A stretch of 64,000 nt of DNA, from assembly GCF_003697845.1 (NCBI RefSeq), contig NZ_RDQE01000010.1, forward strand, positions 62,001 to 126,000, given 5' to 3'. Of the stretch, positions 43,846 to 52,457 are shown piece after piece. Position 1 is the first letter of the stretch. Every line of letters begins with the position of its first letter. The notes beneath the pieces are model-generated. The model was not told the origin of the DNA. It did no database searches and was given only the letters and a program-made list of their open reading frames with translations. Both the position numbers and the translations under genes were made by a program. Source of the stretch: Halobellus captivus. Lineage in GTDB: Archaea > Halobacteriota > Halobacteria > Halobacteriales > Haloferacaceae.

Positions 43846-44619
43846 ATGAACGCCGATCCGAACTCCGAAGGGGGCCGAAAGATCCGTTCGGTCGAGATCA
43901 GCCTCAACATCATCGATCGTCTCCAGAACGAGGATCGGTTGACGGTCGGTGAACTGGCGCGGACGCTTGATCACTCGAAGAGCACGATCCACAATCACCT
44001 GTCGACGCTCGAACAGCGACGGATGATCGTGCGCGACGAGACCGGCTACCGACTCAGTCTCCGACTCCTCGACATGGCGAATCGCGTCCGGAGCCAGGTG
44101 GGTAACTACGAAGTGATCAACAAGGAGGTGGAAACGCTGGCCGAGGAGACCGGCGAGATCGCGCAGTTCGGCATCGAGGAGCACGGCATGGTCTCGTACT
44201 TCGAGAAGGAGCGGGGGAACAACTCCGTTGAGACCGCCTCGCGCGTCGGCACCCAACAGCCCATCTACTCGACGTCGCTCGGGAAGACGATCCTCGCGTT
44301 CCTCCCAGCGGATCGCGTTGAGGAGATCGTCGCCGAGGCGTCCTTCGAACCGAAGACCACGCGAACGATCACGTCGTCAGACGAGCTGTACGAGGAGCTC
44401 GAACGGATCCGTGATCAGGGGTATGGCATCGACAACGAGGAGAACATCGAGGGGTTACGGTGTGTCTCGGCGCCCGTGACGAGCGGCGATACGGTACTCG
44501 GGGCCATCAGCCTGACCGGTCCTTCCAGCCGCTTTACACACGATAAGCTCCACGATGAGCTCGCGGACGCAGTCACGCGCGCCGCGAACGTCATCGAGCT
44601 CAACACGAAGTTCTCCTGA
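43846..44619 (+). CDS. IclR-family transcription regulator
   Basis: The 257-residue protein has an N-terminal winged helix (R-S-V-E-I-S-L-N-I-I-D-R-L, L-A-R-T-L-D-H-S-K-S-T-I-H-N-H-L). The effector-binding domain follows (about 85-255: T-S-L-G-K-T-I-L-A-F near residue 142, E-N-I-E-G-L-R-C-V-S near 202, A-I-S-L-T-G-P-S near 222). Haloarchaeal IclR proteins control sugar and sugar-acid operons. It is the only regulator in the island and probably senses the imported sugar acid or a pathway intermediate. Confidence 0.9.
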   Translation: MNADPNSEGGRKIRSVEISLNIIDRLQNEDRLTVGELARTLDHSKSTIHNHLSTLEQRRMIVRDETGYRLSLRLLDMANRVRSQVGNYEVINKEVETLAEETGEIAQFGIEEHGMVSYFEKERGNNSVETASRVGTQQPIYSTSLGKTILAFLPADRVEEIVAEASFEPKTTRTITSSDELYEELERIRDQGYGIDNEENIEGLRCVSAPVTSGDTVLGAISLTGPSSRFTHDKLHDELADAVTRAANVIELNTKFS

Positions 44620-44801
44620 TCGGAACCGGAGTCCGGCTCGTTTCTCGCTGGAGGGTTGCGAGCAGCCGTTTCCCGCTGATCAAAGACGCCGCGATCAGGA
44701 CAGAGCCGACTCCATGCTACCGCGGAGGATAACCCGTCCCTCGAAATCACGGAGAACCACGTAGATCTCTAAGAAGCGACGCACCCGCGCTCGACGGTCG
44801 G

Positions 44802-45755
44802 TTACGCGGTGGCCTGCGTGTCGATCAGGTCGCCGATCTCCTCATCCAGCTCGCGATATAGCGTCTCCGCGCGCTCCTCCTCGGCCGGCGAGAGCGGCTG
44901 TAGCGGTTCCCGAACGCCGCCTCCGTGGAGGCCAGCGAGTTCGAGACCCTTCTTGACGACCGGAATGCTCACCGCAGCGGGGATGTCGTTTCTCGTTCCT
45001 TTCTCGCCGCGCAGTTGCTGATACGGCAGGCAAACGTTGCGGAGCCGTCGCGCTCGAGACCAGTCCTCCCGCGAGAGGGCATCGAACAGTTCGAGACCGA
45101 CTTCCGGCCGGAAGTTGCTCACGCCCGCCGAGAACCCCTCGGCACCTTCCACCCACGTCGCGGGTGCCAACGGTTCCGCGAGCCCGTTCACCCAGACGAC
45201 GTCGTTCGGACCGGCCTCAACGGCCGCGCCGAGTTTCGCCGTATCGGTTAGCGCGTACTTGATGCCGACGATCTCGTCGATGTCGGCCAGATCGGCGAGG
45301 TACTCAACGGACGGTTCGAACCCCTTGACGTACGGAACGAGGGGGCGATCCGCCGCCTCGCCGAGCGCCGAGTAGTACTCCAGGAGTCCCCGTTCGTGGA
45401 GGTACGTGTGGTGGGGCGGCATGATCATCATTGCGTCCACGCCGACCTCCTCGTACGCCTCCATCAGTTCGATGGCGTCGTCCGTGCCTCCGCCGACGCC
45501 GGCGAGCACGCAGGCGTCCGACGGCAACGCCGAAACGCTCGTTTCCGCGATATCGACCCGTTCGGACCGCGACAGCGAGTGGTACTCGCTGATGTTGGCG
45601 ACCGAAAGGAACGAATCGATGCCCTGCTGGTGGAGCGAACGGGCGTTGGATCGTATCTTGCCGTGCTCGACACGGGAATCGTCGTCGAACGGCGTCAGGA
45701 GGCCAGCGGAAACACCACGGAGTCTCGACTGTATTTCGTCCTCGTTCAGAGGCAT
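44802..45755 (-). CDS. DapA/NAL-superfamily lyase or dehydratase, KdgD-like
   Basis: The 317-residue TIM barrel has the Schiff-base lysine K166 in G-I-K-Y-A-L-T-D and Y142 in P-Y-V-K-G. The usual G-T-T-G-E substrate motif is replaced by N-I-S-E-Y-H near residue 55. This argues against classical dihydrodipicolinate synthase. Family members include 5-dehydro-4-deoxyglucarate dehydratase (KdgD, giving 2-oxoglutarate semialdehyde) and 2-keto-3-deoxy sugar-acid aldolases. The island contains enzymes for the step before and the step after KdgD, so that role is favoured. A TATA (45779-45786, minus strand) lies 27 bases before the start. Confidence 0.8.
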   Translation of the reverse strand: MPLNEDEIQSRLRGVSAGLLTPFDDDSRVEHGKIRSNARSLHQQGIDSFLSVANISEYHSLSRSERVDIAETSVSALPSDACVLAGVGGGTDDAIELMEAYEEVGVDAMMIMPPHHTYLHERGLLEYYSALGEAADRPLVPYVKGFEPSVEYLADLADIDEIVGIKYALTDTAKLGAAVEAGPNDVVWVNGLAEPLAPATWVEGAEGFSAGVSNFRPEVGLELFDALSREDWSRARRLRNVCLPYQQLRGEKGTRNDIPAAVSIPVVKKGLELAGLHGGGVREPLQPLSPAEEERAETLYRELDEEIGDLIDTQATA

Positions 45756-45778
45756 GAAACCAGTTTTCAGAGTGACGA

Positions 45779-45786
45779 ATAATAAG
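45779..45786 (-). promoter_or_regulatory. TATA element for the DapA-family gene
   Basis: Minus-strand cttattat is centred about 27 bases before the ATG at 45755, a leaderless arrangement. Confidence 0.6.
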
Positions 45787-45921
45787 CTCTTTGTTCAGGG
45801 TGGAACCCGTCCGTTTCGAACCGAACCGGCACGCGGGTCCCGAAGGGGTCCGGGATGGCACCGCGTTGCGGACACAAGAGCGGAGCGATCGCCGCTTTGG
45901 GGACCGAGTCCGAGACCGACG

Positions 45922-47496
45922 CTATGGCCGTGGCCTCTCCAATCCAAGCCTGTCGAACTGGTTCGCCGGGGCGTCCAGCTCCGTGAGGGCATCGACGAGG
46001 AGGGACCGCATCTCCTCGGACCGTTCCGGCTCCCGTCCCGCGAGGTTCCGTCGTTGCCATGGGTCCGACTCGACGTCATACAGGAGAGGTTCCTCGTGAC
46101 GCCCGTGTGACGGCCCCTCGAACTTCCAAACCGGACAGTCGGTGTACGGAAGGAACCGACCCGATTCCGCGTCGTGTTTCGGCCTCGTCGGCGTGAACCA
46201 TCCTACGGAATCCATCATCGTCGTCGAATAGCAGTGGGTCGACGTCGATTCGTCACATGGCCGGTGATACGTGTACGTTCCGTCGGTAACGTTGACGGAC
46301 GAGCCCCAGTATCCGTAGAGTGCCCACTCCCGGTGGTCGTCGACTTCGTCCGTCAACAGCGGGAGGAGGCTCCGGCTGTGAGGTGCCCCATCGACCTCGA
46401 GACCGAGAACGTCCGCCATCGTGGCGAAGAGGTCCACGGCGGCCGTGAGCTCGTCGATGCGGTCCCCCATGCGGGAGCTCCCCGGATGCCAGATCATCAA
46501 CGGCGTTCGTGCGAGTTCGTTCCGAACGGGAGCCTCGAACGGCTTCCCGACGTACCCGTTCTCGCCCAGATAGAAGCCGTGATCCGAGGTGAGTATCACC
46601 GCCGTCTTCTCCCAGAGATTCCGGTCGTCGAGCGTTCGAAGGACGGTCCCAAACCATTCGTCGACCATCGTCAGCTCGGCGGCGTACTGGGACTCAATGA
46701 ACGCGAGCTCCCGATCCGAGAGTTCGCTCTGACCCTCGTCGGTTCGGCCGTAGTACGGCCAGATCGGGAGCTCCGGGTCCGTCGGGTCCTCGTCGGTGTA
46801 CATCGAGGCATACGGTTCGGGAACGTGGAACGGTTCGTGTACGTCGAAGCTATCCACGTAACAGAACCAGTCGGACCACTCCTCATTCGTCTCCAACCAA
46901 TTCGCCGCGCGCGAGAACACCTTCGGGGCGAAGAAGTCGGACTCGACGTCGAACCCCGCCGCGTTACGGGCGTACGCTGCCCGGTTCATGAAGCGTAGGT
47001 CGTCGGGCTCGTCGCTCGCCGTACCCGCGTCGAGGTTGAGGTCGTCCGACGCTCCGGAGCCGTCCCTTCGGAGCTGGGAAAGCAACTCACCGTCCGGATC
47101 CCGGGGAGACGTTCTCCACCGGTCGTACTCCTGTCCCCGAATGAACTCGACCCCGTTGAAGCTCTCGTGGTATCCGTTGCTCCCGTGTTGAAAGTAATGG
47201 AAGTGGTCGGTGACGAGCTGGGTGAGAACGTTCTGACTCCGTACGACCTCCGGTAACACGGTATCGAACGGTTCGATCGGGCCCCATGGACGCCAGAGGA
47301 ACTCTTGGGTTCCGGTCAGCCATTCACGACGGGCGGGCATGCACGGGAGGCTTCCCGCGTAGTGGTTATCAAAGACTGCTGCCCGGTCCGCGAACTCGTC
47401 CAGGTTCGGTGTCTCGATGTCGATCGGTGAATTCGGTCGATACGATCTCAGAAAGTGTCGGTTCAGGCTGTCGATGGAAATGAACAGGACGTTCAT
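45922..47496 (-). CDS. Sulfatase (formylglycine type), cytoplasmic-looking
   Basis: The 524-residue protein starts at the ATG at 47496, overlapping the previous stop by one base. It has the metal ligand D9 in F-I-S-I-D-S, the sulfatase core C52-M-P-A-R56 (cysteine for formylglycine modification), and a later T-S-D-H-G-F-Y-L-G-E segment holding the metal-binding Asp/His. No signal peptide or lipobox is present, so it likely acts inside the cell on an imported sulfated sugar. It needs a formylglycine-generating system, which is not in this window. A phosphonate monoester hydrolase or choline sulfatase is the alternative family assignment. Confidence 0.87.
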   Translation of the reverse strand: MNVLFISIDSLNRHFLRSYRPNSPIDIETPNLDEFADRAAVFDNHYAGSLPCMPARREWLTGTQEFLWRPWGPIEPFDTVLPEVVRSQNVLTQLVTDHFHYFQHGSNGYHESFNGVEFIRGQEYDRWRTSPRDPDGELLSQLRRDGSGASDDLNLDAGTASDEPDDLRFMNRAAYARNAAGFDVESDFFAPKVFSRAANWLETNEEWSDWFCYVDSFDVHEPFHVPEPYASMYTDEDPTDPELPIWPYYGRTDEGQSELSDRELAFIESQYAAELTMVDEWFGTVLRTLDDRNLWEKTAVILTSDHGFYLGENGYVGKPFEAPVRNELARTPLMIWHPGSSRMGDRIDELTAAVDLFATMADVLGLEVDGAPHSRSLLPLLTDEVDDHREWALYGYWGSSVNVTDGTYTYHRPCDESTSTHCYSTTMMDSVGWFTPTRPKHDAESGRFLPYTDCPVWKFEGPSHGRHEEPLLYDVESDPWQRRNLAGREPERSEEMRSLLVDALTELDAPANQFDRLGLERPRP

Positions 47497-47732
47497 CAGG
47501 ATCGAGTTTCGCTCCGTAGTTCGGCTGGCAGCGTCTCCCGGGGACGATCGACGTCGAACTCGACTTTGGTGCCGTCCACGACGACGAATCCCGTCTCGTA
47601 ACACTCGCCACAGCGTTGAAGACAGAGCGTCTCGCGGAGGGAGTAACGGTCACAGTCGAGTACCTCGCGTAGGTCTTCGGGCGCGTTTCGTTTGCAACAC
47701 TGTACGACGCCGACCGATGGATCCGTGGACAT
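47496..47732 (-). CDS. DUF1450-like cysteine-rich small protein
   Basis: The 78-residue protein has cysteines at 12, 13, 27, 37, 41 and 44 (Q-C-C-K-R-N and C-L-Q-R-C-G-E-C-Y-E-T-G). This resembles DUF1450/YuzB-type small proteins, some of which look like thioredoxin-like ferredoxins. A metal or iron-sulfur site is possible but not shown. Its stop overlaps the sulfatase start by one base, so the two are translated together. A role in sulfatase use or maturation is a speculation based on that coupling. A TATA (47759-47766, minus strand) precedes the start. Confidence 0.72.
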   Translation of the reverse strand: MSTDPSVGVVQCCKRNAPEDLREVLDCDRYSLRETLCLQRCGECYETGFVVVDGTKVEFDVDRPRETLPAELRSETRS

Positions 47733-47758
47733 CGTCCCGGTATGGTCGATGGGTATCG

Positions 47759-47766
47759 AATTAAAG
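47759..47766 (-). promoter_or_regulatory. TATA element for the DUF1450-sulfatase pair
   Basis: Minus-strand ctttaatt is centred about 30 bases before the ATG at 47732. Confidence 0.55.
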
Positions 47767-47900
47767 TTTCCCCGGATCTCACGGGGAGTTTACTGGGGAA
47801 GGAAGCGTCCACACGGTCACCCCGTAGCCGGCGTGTCCCTCCCGAACACCATCTCACGGCGGGGTTGGCATCCATAGTCGAACACAACGTTAATTAATGA

Positions 47901-47908
47901 TGAATAAT
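47901..47908 (+). promoter_or_regulatory. TATA element for the solute-binding protein gene
   Basis: tgaataat is centred about 26 bases before the ATG at 47930, in an AT-rich spacer between two divergent genes. This supports leaderless initiation at the ATG rather than the upstream GTG at 47918. Confidence 0.6.
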
Positions 47909-47929
47909 ACATGACAAGTGTGGCAGACA

Positions 47930-49285
47930 ATGTCAGATCAAGATAGCGAACCTGACCTGTCGCGTCGACACTATATTACGCTCGCCGGTTCCGCGGGGGC
48001 GCTCTCGGTTGCAGGCTGTACGGGTAACGGTGGAAGTGGCGACGACGGGTCGAGCGGCGACGACGGGTCGAGCGGCGACGACGGTTCCGGCGGTGACGAC
48101 GGAAGCGGCACGACGACGCTCGAACTCCAGCACTGGTGGACCGACGGCGGCGGGGCGGTCGGGATGGAAGCGCTCCAGGAAGGCTTCCAGGAAAAGCACC
48201 CGGACATCGAGATCAACGACAATCCGGTGGCCGGTGGAGGAGGAACGAACCTTCAGGCTGTGATTCGGAACCGAGTTCTAGAGGGGAACCCGCCGAGTAC
48301 ATGGCAGGACTGGCCGGGGGCGAACCTCTCGGATTACGTCGAAGCGGGCGTGCTCAAGGACATCGGGTACATCTTCGAGGGCGACATGGAAGAGAACTAC
48401 CGGGACGGGCCGCTGCTCTCTGCACGGGCGGGGAACGAGGACAATCCCTACGTTGCCGTTCCCTTGAACATTCACCGCGTCAACAACCTCTTCTGGGACA
48501 TCAGCTCGGTCGAAGAGGCGGGAGTCGACATGGGGAGCATCTCCGATCCGAACGAGTACGTGGAGGTGCTCGCCCAGATCGACGACCAGATCGAGACGCC
48601 GGCGCTCTCGTTGTCGATGGCAGCCCCGTGGACCGTGCTCCAGCTCTGGTCTTCGAACCTGATCGGCCTGTACGACGCACAGACGTATCAGGACTTCAGG
48701 GCCGGCGAGGACATCACGTCGGAGGTCGAGGCCGCCCTGGAAGTCACGGCCGACCAGTTCGAGTACGTTACCCCAGACGCGGGATCGGTCGGATCCGACG
48801 CCGCTCGACTCAAGCTCCCGGAGGGGAACGGTGTGATGCTCATGGAGGGCGACTGGGCGGCCGGAAACCTGTTCGCCGCGGACGGGTACGAGTACGACGA
48901 GCACTGGCAGCACATGCCGTATCCGGGGACCGACGGGGTCTACAACATCAACACCGACGGTTTCCCGTACCCCCAACCGAATCCGACGCCCGACGCGACC
49001 GACAAGTGGATGCAGTGGGTCGGAAGCGCGGAAGCGCAGCGTGTCTTCTGTGACCCCAAGGGTGCGATCCCGTGCCGGACCGACGTCGACCTCAGCGAGT
49101 TCAGTCCGCTCATGCAAGAGCAGTTCGAGGACTTCCAGAGCGACACCGGCGTTTTGACACTCGCACACGGGGACGGGGTGTCCCCACAACAGGGAACCTC
49201 CCTGAAGAACGCGATGTCCCGGTTCATGGATAACCGAAACGTCGAGGCCACCGCGGGCGCGCTCATGGACGCGATGACGCTGTAG
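47930..49285 (+). CDS. CUT1-type ABC sugar-binding lipoprotein
   Basis: The 451-residue protein has a Tat-like signal (S-R-R-H-Y-I-T) and a lipobox ending at C30 (S-V-A-G-C), so it is a lipid-anchored outer-face receptor. A G-D-D-G-S-S repeat linker follows (about residues 36-58). The mature part contains L-Q-H-W-W-T-D and V-M-L-M-E-G-D-W-A-A-G segments found in sugar-binding subunits (SBP_bac_1). It delivers a saccharide or sugar acid to the permeases encoded next. The ATG at 47930 was chosen from the TATA position; a GTG at 47918 would add four residues. Confidence 0.91.
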   Translation: MSDQDSEPDLSRRHYITLAGSAGALSVAGCTGNGGSGDDGSSGDDGSSGDDGSGGDDGSGTTTLELQHWWTDGGGAVGMEALQEGFQEKHPDIEINDNPVAGGGGTNLQAVIRNRVLEGNPPSTWQDWPGANLSDYVEAGVLKDIGYIFEGDMEENYRDGPLLSARAGNEDNPYVAVPLNIHRVNNLFWDISSVEEAGVDMGSISDPNEYVEVLAQIDDQIETPALSLSMAAPWTVLQLWSSNLIGLYDAQTYQDFRAGEDITSEVEAALEVTADQFEYVTPDAGSVGSDAARLKLPEGNGVMLMEGDWAAGNLFAADGYEYDEHWQHMPYPGTDGVYNINTDGFPYPQPNPTPDATDKWMQWVGSAEAQRVFCDPKGAIPCRTDVDLSEFSPLMQEQFEDFQSDTGVLTLAHGDGVSPQQGTSLKNAMSRFMDNRNVEATAGALMDAMTL

Positions 49286-49319
49286 GAGTCGTCAGCGACA
49301 GTCAGCAGTCTCCGAAGAA

Positions 49320-49327
49320 TTTTTATC
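49320..49327 (+). promoter_or_regulatory. T-rich element between binding-protein and permease genes
   Basis: tttttatc is centred about 27 bases before the permease ATG at 49351 and follows the binding-protein stop by 35 bases. It may serve both as a T-tract terminator for the abundant binding-protein transcript and as a TATA element for the permeases. Confidence 0.45.
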
Positions 49328-49350
49328 ATGGTCTTTGAATATACCTATCA

Positions 49351-50319
49351 ATGAGTGTGTTAACCAAAATCAGGAACACGATGGAACGGTCGTCGTCGCC
49401 GGACTACCGTTCCGAAAACGACGGCATGAGATCGTATCTGAAGAGCGACTTCTTCCGATCGATGCCGTTCTGGCTCCCACCGACCCTCCTGATGGGACTG
49501 TTCGTGTACGGAGGAATACTCTGGAACTTCGTCCTCTCGCTGACGGACTTCTCGGGGGTCGTCAGGCCCGAATACTCGGTCTCGAACTTCGATTTCGAGA
49601 TGTACTTCCGGATGCTGGAAGACCCGTCCTTCTGGAGCGCGGCGCGGAACACGATCGTGTTGTTGGTGGTGTTCACGCTCGTCTGTCTGGTCGTCGGGCT
49701 CTGTCTCGCCATCATCGTGGACAACCTGTTGAAGGGTCAGGGGGTGTTCCGGACCGTCTTCCTGCTTCCGTTCGCCCTCTCTTTCGTCGTGACCGGCGTG
49801 TTCTGGCAATGGATGTACAACCCCGAGATGGGAACGATCAACACGCTCTTCGATATCGTCGGGATGGGGTTCCTCGGACAGGACTGGCTCGGAGACCCCG
49901 CACTGCGGCTCTGGTCGGTCATGTTCGCGCTGATGTGGCAGTTCGGCGGGTACGCGATGATAATCTATCTGGCCAGCCTCCGGACGATCCCCCAGGAGCA
50001 CTACGAGGCCGCGAAGGTCGACGGAGCGGGCTTCTTCAAGATGTACTGGAAGGTGATCATTCCGCAGCTGAGCTCGGCGTCCGTGAGTATCGCCGTCGTG
50101 TTGATGGTGTTCTCGCTGAAGGCGTTCAGTTGGCTCTACGTCGTGTTCGGGAGCAACCCCGGACCGGCCGCCGACATCCTCGGCGTGATGATGTACAGGG
50201 AGGCGTTCGCCGCGAACCAGTGGGCCTACGGGGCCGCCCTCGGGACCGTGTTGTTCGTGACGACCGTGGTTATCCTCGCCCCGTACCTGCGCTACCAGTA
50301 CAAGCGGGGTGAGCTGTGA
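49351..50319 (+). CDS. ABC sugar transporter permease (MalF/UgpA type)
   Basis: The 322-residue protein has six predicted membrane helices. The EAA loop near residue 225 (H-Y-E-A-A-K-V-D-G-A-G-F) contacts the ATPase. It starts with a soluble segment of about 35 residues. It is the first of two permeases, overlapping the next gene by 4 bases. With the neighbouring genes it forms a carbohydrate-uptake-1 importer. Confidence 0.92.
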   Translation: MSVLTKIRNTMERSSSPDYRSENDGMRSYLKSDFFRSMPFWLPPTLLMGLFVYGGILWNFVLSLTDFSGVVRPEYSVSNFDFEMYFRMLEDPSFWSAARNTIVLLVVFTLVCLVVGLCLAIIVDNLLKGQGVFRTVFLLPFALSFVVTGVFWQWMYNPEMGTINTLFDIVGMGFLGQDWLGDPALRLWSVMFALMWQFGGYAMIIYLASLRTIPQEHYEAAKVDGAGFFKMYWKVIIPQLSSASVSIAVVLMVFSLKAFSWLYVVFGSNPGPAADILGVMMYREAFAANQWAYGAALGTVLFVTTVVILAPYLRYQYKRGEL

Positions 50320-51263
50320 TGATCGGGCTCATCGCCTCGGCTCAGGCGACGACGGGGGACCTACTGACCTCGGTACGGGAGTCGCTCACCCGCGCGAACA
50401 GGAAGTACACCGTCGCGGCGATCCTCGCGGTCCTGCTGGGACTCTTCTGGGTCTCCCCGCTGTGGGGGGGTATCTCGACCGCGTTCAAGACGCAGAGCGC
50501 GTTCATCAACACGATCCCGTTGTCGCCGCCCCCCGCCGGAGAGGTCACGATACAACCCTGGCTACGGGCGTGGGAAACTCTGAGCCCGTCACTGGGTAAC
50601 AGCCTCATCTTCACCCTCCCCGCGATGGTGTTCTCGGGGGTGCTCGGGAGCCTCGCGGCGTACGGGCTGACCATGGTCGACTGGCGCGGACAGGTGGCGG
50701 TGATGGCGACGTTCATCGTCGCGATCTTCCTGCCGAAACAGGGGATCCTCCTGCCGCTCTCGCGCTTCTGGAACGCGGTCGACCTCCAGGGGATACTGAG
50801 CAGTCTGGGGTACTTCTCGCTCCCGTTCGCCCACCAGAGCCACACGACGCTGCTGATCCTGATCATCACGCACACCGCGTACGGGATCGGTATCTGTACG
50901 CTCCTGTTCAGAGGGTATTACCTGACCATCGACCACGACCTCGTTGAGGCGGCACGGATAGACGGGGCGGGCGTCTTCAGCATCTATCGGAACATCATCC
51001 TCCCGCTGTCGTATCCGATGTTCATGGTGGTCTTCATCTTCCAGTTCACGCAGATATACAACGAATTCCTCTACGCGCTCATTCTGGTCGGCGGAAGCGA
51101 CCCCAGCGCGGGTGCGCCGATCACGCTCGCGCTCGCCGAGCTCAACAGTGGGTTCTCACAGAACTGGAACAACCAGATGGCGGGGGCGTTCATCACTGCG
51201 GTCCCGACGCTGATCGTGTACGTCCTGTTCGGAGAACAGTTCGCGAAGGGAGTCAAATACTGA
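50316..51263 (+). CDS. ABC sugar transporter permease (MalG/UgpE type)
   Basis: The 315-residue protein has six predicted helices and the EAA loop in L-V-E-A-A-R-I-D-G-A-G-V near residue 210. GTG at 50316 overlaps the previous stop by 4 bases; ATG at 50319 would overlap by one base and lose one residue. The end (E-Q-F-A-K-G-V-K-Y) is the usual family terminus. It is partner to the preceding permease in the importer. Confidence 0.91.
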   Translation: MMIGLIASAQATTGDLLTSVRESLTRANRKYTVAAILAVLLGLFWVSPLWGGISTAFKTQSAFINTIPLSPPPAGEVTIQPWLRAWETLSPSLGNSLIFTLPAMVFSGVLGSLAAYGLTMVDWRGQVAVMATFIVAIFLPKQGILLPLSRFWNAVDLQGILSSLGYFSLPFAHQSHTTLLILIITHTAYGIGICTLLFRGYYLTIDHDLVEAARIDGAGVFSIYRNIILPLSYPMFMVVFIFQFTQIYNEFLYALILVGGSDPSAGAPITLALAELNSGFSQNWNNQMAGAFITAVPTLIVYVLFGEQFAKGVKY

Positions 51264-51272
51264 GAGACACAT

Positions 51273-52415
51273 ATGGCACAATTAACGTTCGACGACGTAC
51301 GGAAGACGTTTCAGGAGGGGAACAACGAGATCGTCGCGGTCGACGATCTGAACATGGAAGTACGGGACGGCGAGTTTCTCGTCGTCGTCGGTCCCAGCGG
51401 CTGCGGGAAGACCACGACGTTACGGATGGTCGCCGGACTGGAGACGATAACGGAGGGACAGATCGAACTCGACGGACGGTCGATCCGAGGGATGAGCCCA
51501 CAGGACCGCAACATCGCGATGGTGTTCCAGTCCTACGCGCTGTATCCCCACATGACGGTGTTCGACAACATGGCCTTCGGCCTCCGTGAATCGACCGACC
51601 TCTCGGAGGACGAGATCGACGACCTCGTCACCGAAACGAGCGAAATGCTGGACATCAAGGAGCTCCTGAACAGAAAGCCGAGCGAACTCTCCGGCGGACA
51701 ACAACAGCGCGTCGCGCTCGGACGGGCGATCGTCAGGGATCCGGACGCGTTCCTGATGGACGAACCCCTCAGCAACCTCGACGCGAAGCTCCGCGCCGAG
51801 ATGCGGACCGAACTCCAGCGGTTACAAGAGGAGTTCGAGACGACCACGATCTACGTCACCCACGACCAGACGGAGGCGATGACCATGGGTGACCGCATCG
51901 CCATCCTGGATCACGGCGAGTTACAGCAGATCGGGACCCCCATGGAGTGTTACTACGAGCCGGCAAACGAGTTCGTCGCCGGCTTCATCGGGGAGCCGTC
52001 AATGAACTTCCTCCGGGGTACGTCCGACGGTGGCGTTCTCCGAATGGAGGACTTCAGCTACGAACTCTCCCAGTCGACGGTGGAGTCGATCGGGTCCACG
52101 ACCGAGATCACGCTTGGCGTTAGGCCGGAGGACGTTGAGGTCGTTCCCGAGGCGACGCAGACGAACGACGTCGCGGTGGAGGTTGACGTCGTCGAGCCGT
52201 TCGGAAAGGAGAACAACCTGTATCTCAAACCGGAGGGGAGCGACACGGACGACACGATCATCGCGACGGTGGGAGGACGCAAGAGCGTCAACGAGGGCGA
52301 GCGGGTCGGCATGCGGCTCCCCGAGGAACACCTCTACCTGTTCGATCGGAGCGACGGAACCGCCATTCGACACCCGACGGTCGAGGCTGAGGAGATCACT
52401 CCGGTCGCGGAGTAG
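51273..52415 (+). CDS. ABC sugar transporter ATPase (MalK/UgpC type)
   Basis: The 380-residue protein has the Walker A G-P-S-G-C-G-K-T-T near residue 38, the Q-loop in F-Q-S-Y-A-L-Y, signature L-S-G-G-Q-Q-Q-R near 138, Walker B F-L-M-D-E-P near 160 and the switch His in V-T-H-D-Q. A C-terminal TOBE-like regulatory domain (about 240-375) follows, as in MalK-type subunits. It starts 9 bases after the permease. It powers the island's importer. Confidence 0.94.
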   Translation: MAQLTFDDVRKTFQEGNNEIVAVDDLNMEVRDGEFLVVVGPSGCGKTTTLRMVAGLETITEGQIELDGRSIRGMSPQDRNIAMVFQSYALYPHMTVFDNMAFGLRESTDLSEDEIDDLVTETSEMLDIKELLNRKPSELSGGQQQRVALGRAIVRDPDAFLMDEPLSNLDAKLRAEMRTELQRLQEEFETTTIYVTHDQTEAMTMGDRIAILDHGELQQIGTPMECYYEPANEFVAGFIGEPSMNFLRGTSDGGVLRMEDFSYELSQSTVESIGSTTEITLGVRPEDVEVVPEATQTNDVAVEVDVVEPFGKENNLYLKPEGSDTDDTIIATVGGRKSVNEGERVGMRLPEEHLYLFDRSDGTAIRHPTVEAEEITPVAE

Positions 52416-52457
52416 CAGGGACCGACTCCCCGTTTTCCGACCCGATCCGAACTGCGG

